64,000 nucleotides of DNA from Capronia americana (lineage: Eukaryota > Ascomycota > Eurotiomycetes > Chaetothyriales > Herpotrichiellaceae), in contig JADWQD010000003.1 in assembly GCA_016110215.1 (NCBI GenBank), positions 1,922,001 through 1,986,000 of the forward strand, written 5' to 3'. Shown in pieces: positions 58,943-64,000 of the stretch (within the stretch, counting starts at the first letter, position 1; each line of letters starts with the position of its first letter). The notes under the pieces are model-generated. The model was not told the DNA's origin. It saw only the letters and a program-made list of their open reading frames with translations, and did not search any database. A program made the position numbers and the translations under genes.

Positions 58943-60045
58943 CTAGATTCAACAATAGGCGATGAGGTTGTAGTGGTAGTAGTTGGGATGGTGGTGCTTG
59001 AAGTAGAACCCGGGCAGCCGTTGGTGGTCGCGATCAGACTGAAGGGTGTGCCGTCGCAGACGCTCGTCCCAAAGGCTACGTAGACAACACCACCAGCTCG
59101 CATGCAAAACGAAACATTAGAGTGGTAGAGGCTCCCATCGTCGCCGACCGACCAGCCATCCGTCAATGACGCTCCGCTGATACCATTGATGAACTCAAAG
59201 AGCTGAAGTCCGGAAGATCGAGGAGCTCCGAGAACAAGTCTGTCGCTATACCTCTGCAGTGCCCCCTCACTTGACAAGGTCAACTGCACGGCTTGATTGC
59301 ACCCTGAGACCAAGACACCGGCGCCATCTCCAATCGTCAGATATTTGGTATCTCGTCGAACAAGTTTAGCACCGCCAATGTTTGCAGTACACAGGAAGGG
59401 GACGCCAGGCTGGATTTTACTTCCACTACTAGCTGCAGTCGTGGTCGCTGGTGAAGAAGTAGTAGAGGAGGTGGTGGCAAAATCCGATGTTGTCGTGGTC
59501 GCTGGTGAAGAAGCAGTAGAGGTTGTGGAGGTAGACTCAGATGTTGTCGTGGCCCTTGGAGAAGAAGTAGTCGTGGGTGCGGAGGTGGACGCCGATGTGA
59601 TTGACCTAGACGCCGTCGAAGACTCAGACCAAGAAGTGCTCGTCTTTGTTTCGGGCAGGTCAGCGGAGGTAGAGGTCCAAGTAGCAGACGTTGATATCAA
59701 TTCGGAAGTAGAGGCCGTAGTCGTATCCCACGAGGTAGTCAGAGATGTCGATATTCTCGACCGGGCAGTCGAGTAAGAATGCGAACTCGACGTTCTGGTC
59801 AGAGCTCCCGATGATGAGTGCGACACGGAACCATGCCAATCATTCCAACCGTGTCCATCGGACGTCTCAGCAGGGGAAGTGGGATAAGTGGTGCCAACAC
59901 TGACGGAGGTAGAGGTATCGCAAGGACAAGTAAACACAAATCTAGTGAGGGTCTCTGTGGTGGTCGTATCGTCGTGAGACGGCACGCCGAATGAATGAGC
60001 GGACGCCGCAAGGGCTAACGCCACTGTGAAGTGTAGCAAGCCCAT
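54280..60045 (-). CDS. Giant secreted Ser/Thr-rich modular protein
   Basis: One uninterrupted 1921-codon exon. A signal peptide (MGLLHFTVALALAASAHSFG) starts it. Residues about 20-205 and the linkers are Thr/Ser/Val-rich and would be heavily O-glycosylated. Two DUF7908-like modules sit at about 205-345 (PGVPFLCTANI to FCMRAGGVVYVAFGTSVC) and 594-722 (PGQPFSIQLN to FCVSADKVMSVKVG). Then come a Cys-containing module at about 888-996, a ten-Cys module at 1034-1130, related modules at 1158-1268 and 1283-1397, an apple/PAN-like module at 1418-1515 (SDCIAKCNQDASCSAVSIEF), and three related modules at 1548-1668, 1670-1785 and 1788-1915. The C-terminus (LWAFRLDESTLSPSG) has no hydrophobic tail, so no GPI anchor is seen. 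A cell-wall or adhesive role is inferred, not shown. Confidence 0.9.
58500..58800. repeat. Tandem duplication within the giant gene
   Basis: A unit of about 180 bp is present twice (about 58500-58680 and from 58680 on). The first 100 nt of the two copies differ at only a handful of positions. Each encodes ETITTTLKKRDVLEVRTLT. Confidence 0.85.
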
Positions 60046-62101
60046 GACAGCTAATTGTGAACAAATGAAGGACGAAGGTCAGTACTCGAAGTCAGTGCAT
60101 GGTTGCAATAGTCCAAAGGGACAGAAGTTGGACGTGAGCAGAAAAGACTGCTTTTTACTGTGCGCGCTGTCGTCCTACCTGCAACAGCTCCTCTGGAGCC
60201 ATCGGTGAGCATGCCATCCCCACAGCCAAACCCCTTTGATCGAGAAGCGAAGCGTCTACATGGCGGCTCCGATGATATTGAGCTGGAAGCGGGGTCTGTT
60301 TGTCTCGAAAGCACGCAGTAGCGGATGGTGGAAATAGGGAAAGGAGATTTTGTAAACGAGAACGTCAAGCGTGGCTTGCGCAGAACAAGTGGCGCTGGCC
60401 AGAATGGGCGAGCTAGCCGCGGGGCTTGAGCAACGCGAAGTGGCGTTGGCTAGAACAGGCCTTCTAACCACGTGGCTGAAGCCTAATCGGCCGCCCCGGC
60501 ACCTGCAGGAACAGGACGAGACTCCATCTGCGAGATCCAGATCACGACAGCCTCGCGTAGCGTGCCAATAACCCCTTTGTGTCGCACTCAAAATGCCAGT
60601 CATCGTTGACAGAATCCTCCTCTCGTGTTGGCTGGCTGGGGCGTGGAAGATGGATTTTCCGTGGGTCTTCATGCTGTTCGTTGTTTTGATCCTCGACGAT
60701 GGCGGCGCGTGTAGTCGGATCATCACTGCTCAATGATTGAACGCGCAAATGGCATGACCTTTGACTGAATCTGATGTGCTCTACGATTTGCATCTGACAA
60801 AACAATCGTCAGTCTGGTGATGAACTGGTCAGACATAAAGGTTCGAGCTTGCTCCGGCCTCAGCACGTTAAGCTCTCTTCGAGCTTGCATTGTCTGCGAT
60901 CCTGACTTGAATCTGTTCACGCATTTCCCAAGCATGTACTGTACGGCAGATGGGTATACGCTCGTGCGTAATCAACACGATTGGATTTATTTGAGATACA
61001 AGGTTCAGATTCATTTTTCAAGAGGAGACCACTTTAATCTATTTCATGATTCAATGGCGCTAGATGTATAATCTAATGGCGATATTTCATCATTCCATTC
61101 TTATCTAGTGGGTTTAATGTCGTATACTATATTTCTCACAATGCCCTCACCGTCTTGTGAGACGCCCGTGACCTCTTGCCCAGCTGGAGTGAGGTACGGT
61201 AAGGCTGGGGATTGAGGATAGGGCGGCACCAGCGCTGGCCCGATTCGGGGATGCCTGTTCTCCAGTCTTCTTCGGAGTCATGTTCCTTTCCCCGAACCTG
61301 ACCAGTTCACCAGCCCGTCAGCACAGCCCCTACATCGTGCGAGTATCCTACGGCCAGGAACCAGAATTCGACCTTCCATGACCTTGAGTCCAACTCCGTA
61401 CAGCGTCACATAACCCTCTCGTGTCGCCGTTTTCGCCACGTCAGCACCTACCGTTCGCTCGGACACCTGCTCGACCTTCATGGACGACTTCTTTTCCTCC
61501 CGCCCCTCTGCCGACGACATGACGAATATACTGTATGTGGAATTTCATGTGTGTGTGTGTGTGTGTGTGGATGTACGTATCCGGAGCTGCGATCCCATGA
61601 ATGCAATGTACCTGTAGAATCCACGACGAACTATGCACGGAGCATGGAGTTAAGACCGCGGTATCCTTATAACCCATTCGTACAGGGAGGCCGTGGCAAG
61701 TACATATGATCATGCTTCTCGGTCCATCAACAGTACTCCTTATCGAGATAATATATATTCCTCTGGATGTGCGTATGTACGTCGAGTCCAAGCTGGGCCA
61801 CAGATCCGGGGTGGGACCCCACCATTCATTACTCAGTACACTCACTCCCTTCCTTTGGCTTAGCTTGACTTGCGTCGCGTCTTGAATGTCCTCACACATA
61901 CGTATGTATATACAGGGGCTGTATATTAAAATGTCCTCCGTATCATCGTTAAATGTCCTTCGAGCGTATTTACAAACGTGTGCTCAAACTGTGTCTTCGT
62001 CGTGGGAATCGAACGGTTTTTGTCACGTCCAGTCTAGAGAATTTACATCCTAGCACCGACATGCATTATCTCGGTCTCATTTTCTGTAGACTGGGCCTCG
62101 T
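60046..62101. other. Intergenic gap
   Basis: 2 kb upstream of the giant gene. A GT microsatellite lies at about 61548-61569. An 80-codon frame at 61278-61520 (minus) has no recognisable features. Confidence 0.5.
61548..61569. repeat. GT microsatellite
   Basis: An uninterrupted GT run of about 20 nt. Confidence 0.9.
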
Positions 62102-63505
62102 CTAGGCTTCTCGAAGAGGATGTCTTGCAGCAGCGGCTTCCCCTAGCGAATCGTTAGTGTCGGTCAAGCATCACAGCTCGGTCACTGTCTTCCAACGACT
62201 CTGTGACAGGATACTTACTGCTCTCGGTCTCCCTGACCTTCAGCATCATCTTTGCGTCTGGGTTCTCAAATGCCACCAACGGCTGCAGCGCCCCTCGGAC
62301 AGCATCCTGCGCGGGACCCATCGGGGCGTCGGTATCGATCGTGAACACCGATACGGCACCGTAGCAGCCATTGTCGACGATGGGGGTTTCGCCGGGCAGG
62401 GCGCAATCGCCGTTGATGCACACGTTGTTGCCATCCGTGATCAGGTTCTGGAACGCGAAGATGCCGGATGTGGCGTTCCAGACAGCCTTGTCAGTCGTGC
62501 CACCGCCGCCCAGGCGAGTTTGGATGAACGGCGGGTTCACGCAAGAATCGTTGGTCAAAGAAGTGATGAACGGGGTGTTGACGCTGGACTCTGTGAGTGT
62601 GCTTTGTCACGCACATGGGAGTCTTCTCCAATCTCAGGAGAAAGTGACTTACTTGAGTCCATAGCCGAGAGGCAGAATGCGCTTCTGACCGCGGGTGGCG
62701 TTGACGAGCTGATTGACGAGGTCGGTGGCCAGCTGCGCTTGGATGGTGGCAGGGTCGGGAAAGCCGGAGGGCGTGGTCTTGTTGATCCACGTGTATGACC
62801 GCTGCTCACTGTTGGCCCCTGAGAATGCGATTCCGGGAAGGTTGCGTTGGATGGCAGCGTACGTGCCGGCTGTGACTGTAGGTTAGCGCGCAGTGTCCGA
62901 AGCAACCCATGGATCAAGATATTGCGAACCAATCGTGCCAGATAACGTGTAATAAAAGTAGCCCTGGTTCAACCCGAAGTTCGGACCCCCAACATACAGA
63001 TCAATGGATCGGTTGCCATAGAAGTTGGGAATGACATAGTCGAGAGAGACGTAGGTGACGGCAGCGGGTGTTCCATTGTAGTACCAGATATCGGGGTCAT
63101 TGGGATCGCGGCCAATTGAGGGTGCACCGGCCGGGATAAGGTCAAACTCTGAGTTAACAACGAGTGACTTATTGCTGGTGAACTGTAGCATGTCAAGATC
63201 TGTCTCTGTCGTAAAATCAAGAGAAGGTCGGGCAGATATGGGCACTGCTTTGACAAATATCGGGCTCCACCTGACAAGTCTTGTGAACAAGGAGGACTTA
63301 CGACAGATCGACCACCCATGCCGCTCTGGTTGTCGACTGGTGCGACAAGGATGACCTGATGGCCGCTCTCCTTTAACAGGCGATAAAACTCTCGGACTTG
63401 GGCACTTCCAAAGCCATCATCATTACCCAAGAGGATAGAGATGGCGGACGAGGTGCCGATGAAGGCTGAAGCCGCAATGGCGGCCGAAAGGAACGAGATC
63501 TTCAT
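62102..63505 (-). CDS. Secreted SurE-type acid phosphatase / 5'-nucleotidase
   Basis: Five exons, 63302-63505, 62930-63182, 62653-62875, 62219-62583 and 62102-62142, giving 361 residues; every phase agrees. A signal peptide (MKISFLSAAIAASAFIGTSS) directly precedes the SurE metal-binding start ISILLGNDDGFGSAQVRE. Next come LVAPVDNQSGMGGRS, the substrate-side segment YYNGTPAAVTYVSLDYVI, and GLNQGYFYYTLSGTI, equivalent to the bacterial GxNxG-S/T-GTV loop. The Met at 63505 is preferred over one five codons earlier because it begins the signal peptide. Predicted to release phosphate from nucleotides or other esters outside the cell. The second intron uses a GTTCGC donor. Confidence 0.92.
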
Positions 63506-64000
63506 GGCTATGTCGGTCAAAGAGAAAATGAGGCGGTTGCTGTGATAGCAGAGTTCATGAGCCTGCAGGGAGTGCTGAAGTTTCCAGACTGGCGAGCTTG
63601 TGGGAAGCTCTCATATATAAGGCTGCATCACTCCACCAAGTAGTCGGGATGCTTCCTTTCCAACCGCGTAGGAAGCAAGCTAGAGGTGCATGGAATGGGT
63701 CGAAGCCGTCGAAGCTTGCCAACGACCAAGTCGTCAAGGTCTACCTCGTATCACGATGTAGAAACATATCCGGACAGCACGTGGGTGGAATGCTTCCGAC
63801 AACATTGAGGACATGAGAATTGATTGAGCTGCCGGATCTGGTTAATCCGATGAAGCAAGGGAACATCGTGCGCAAACCATTGGCTTGCATCGAGCCTTGG
63901 GCTTCGCCAAAGTCGAAAGCTTCGATCGCGGCCCCAGAAAAGCCTCTAGCCGGCCGGAGGCTTGCATGGGCTTGAATTGGCACCACAGCACCAGGGACCT
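63506..64000. other. Promoter region of the SurE gene and window end
   Basis: A TATATA stretch at about 63611-63617 lies roughly 105 bp upstream of the SurE start and could be a TATA element. No gene is seen to the window edge. Confidence 0.4.

Noticed and set aside
61278..61520. 80-codon open frame on the minus strand
   Set aside because: No similarity I can recognise and no neighbouring exon that would extend it; left out for lack of evidence.
1..64000. tRNA, rRNA, CRISPR or intact transposon
   Set aside because: No B-box-like GGTTCGANTCC with cloverleaf context, no spaced direct repeats and no transposase or reverse transcriptase motifs were seen by eye; a covariance-model scan was not possible.

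Overview
The window is nuclear DNA of a filamentous ascomycete (Pezizomycotina). The genes are interrupted by short introns of about 50-60 nt with CTAAC/CTGAC branch points, and the gene families are typically fungal: a HulA/Rsp5 HECT ligase, a CYP504 monooxygenase, a bZIP-DUF3425 regulator, allantoate-permease-type MFS carriers and a DUF7908-like secreted protein. I cannot fix the class from sequence alone. I resolve 22 genes. Many were reassembled from exons by matching intron phases, and each model that I checked by length closes on a whole number of codons.

Left part (1-7 kb): the cut and probably decayed end of an MFS carrier, a fungal-regulator-like protein without a zinc cluster, and a bHLH transcription factor. 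From 7.8 to 17 kb lies an aromatic catabolism group, all on the minus strand: homogentisate 1,2-dioxygenase, a CYP504 phenylacetate-type hydroxylase and fumarylacetoacetase. Together they would carry (hydroxy)phenylacetate through homogentisate to fumarate and acetoacetate. Maleylacetoacetate isomerase was not found in the window. A GH13 alpha-glucosidase and an intact allantoate-type MFS carrier follow.

Middle part (23-45 kb): mostly housekeeping genes. These are LSm8, an unknown F-box-like/Cys-rich protein, the Rsp5/HulA ubiquitin ligase (9 exons, 807 aa), the nuclear poly(A)-binding protein Pab2, two monocarboxylate-type MFS carriers tail to tail, an ASNSD1-type asparagine-synthetase-like protein, the Vps9 Rab5 exchange factor, and an unknown nuclear-looking protein.

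Right part (45-64 kb): a small bZIP-DUF3425 regulator reconstructed from three exons, an alpha/beta hydrolase, a short-chain dehydrogenase, mitochondrial branched-chain aminotransferase, a 1921-residue secreted modular protein on one exon, and a SurE-type acid phosphatase. The giant protein is the most unusual object here: Ser/Thr-rich linkers carrying two DUF7908-like modules, dibasic sites, an apple/PAN-like module and six related Cys-containing modules of about 110 residues that I cannot assign to a named family.

The gaps between genes are rich in microsatellites and carry five exact copies of the 9-mer TACGGAGTA (or its complement). I saw no rRNA, tRNA, CRISPR array or intact transposon.
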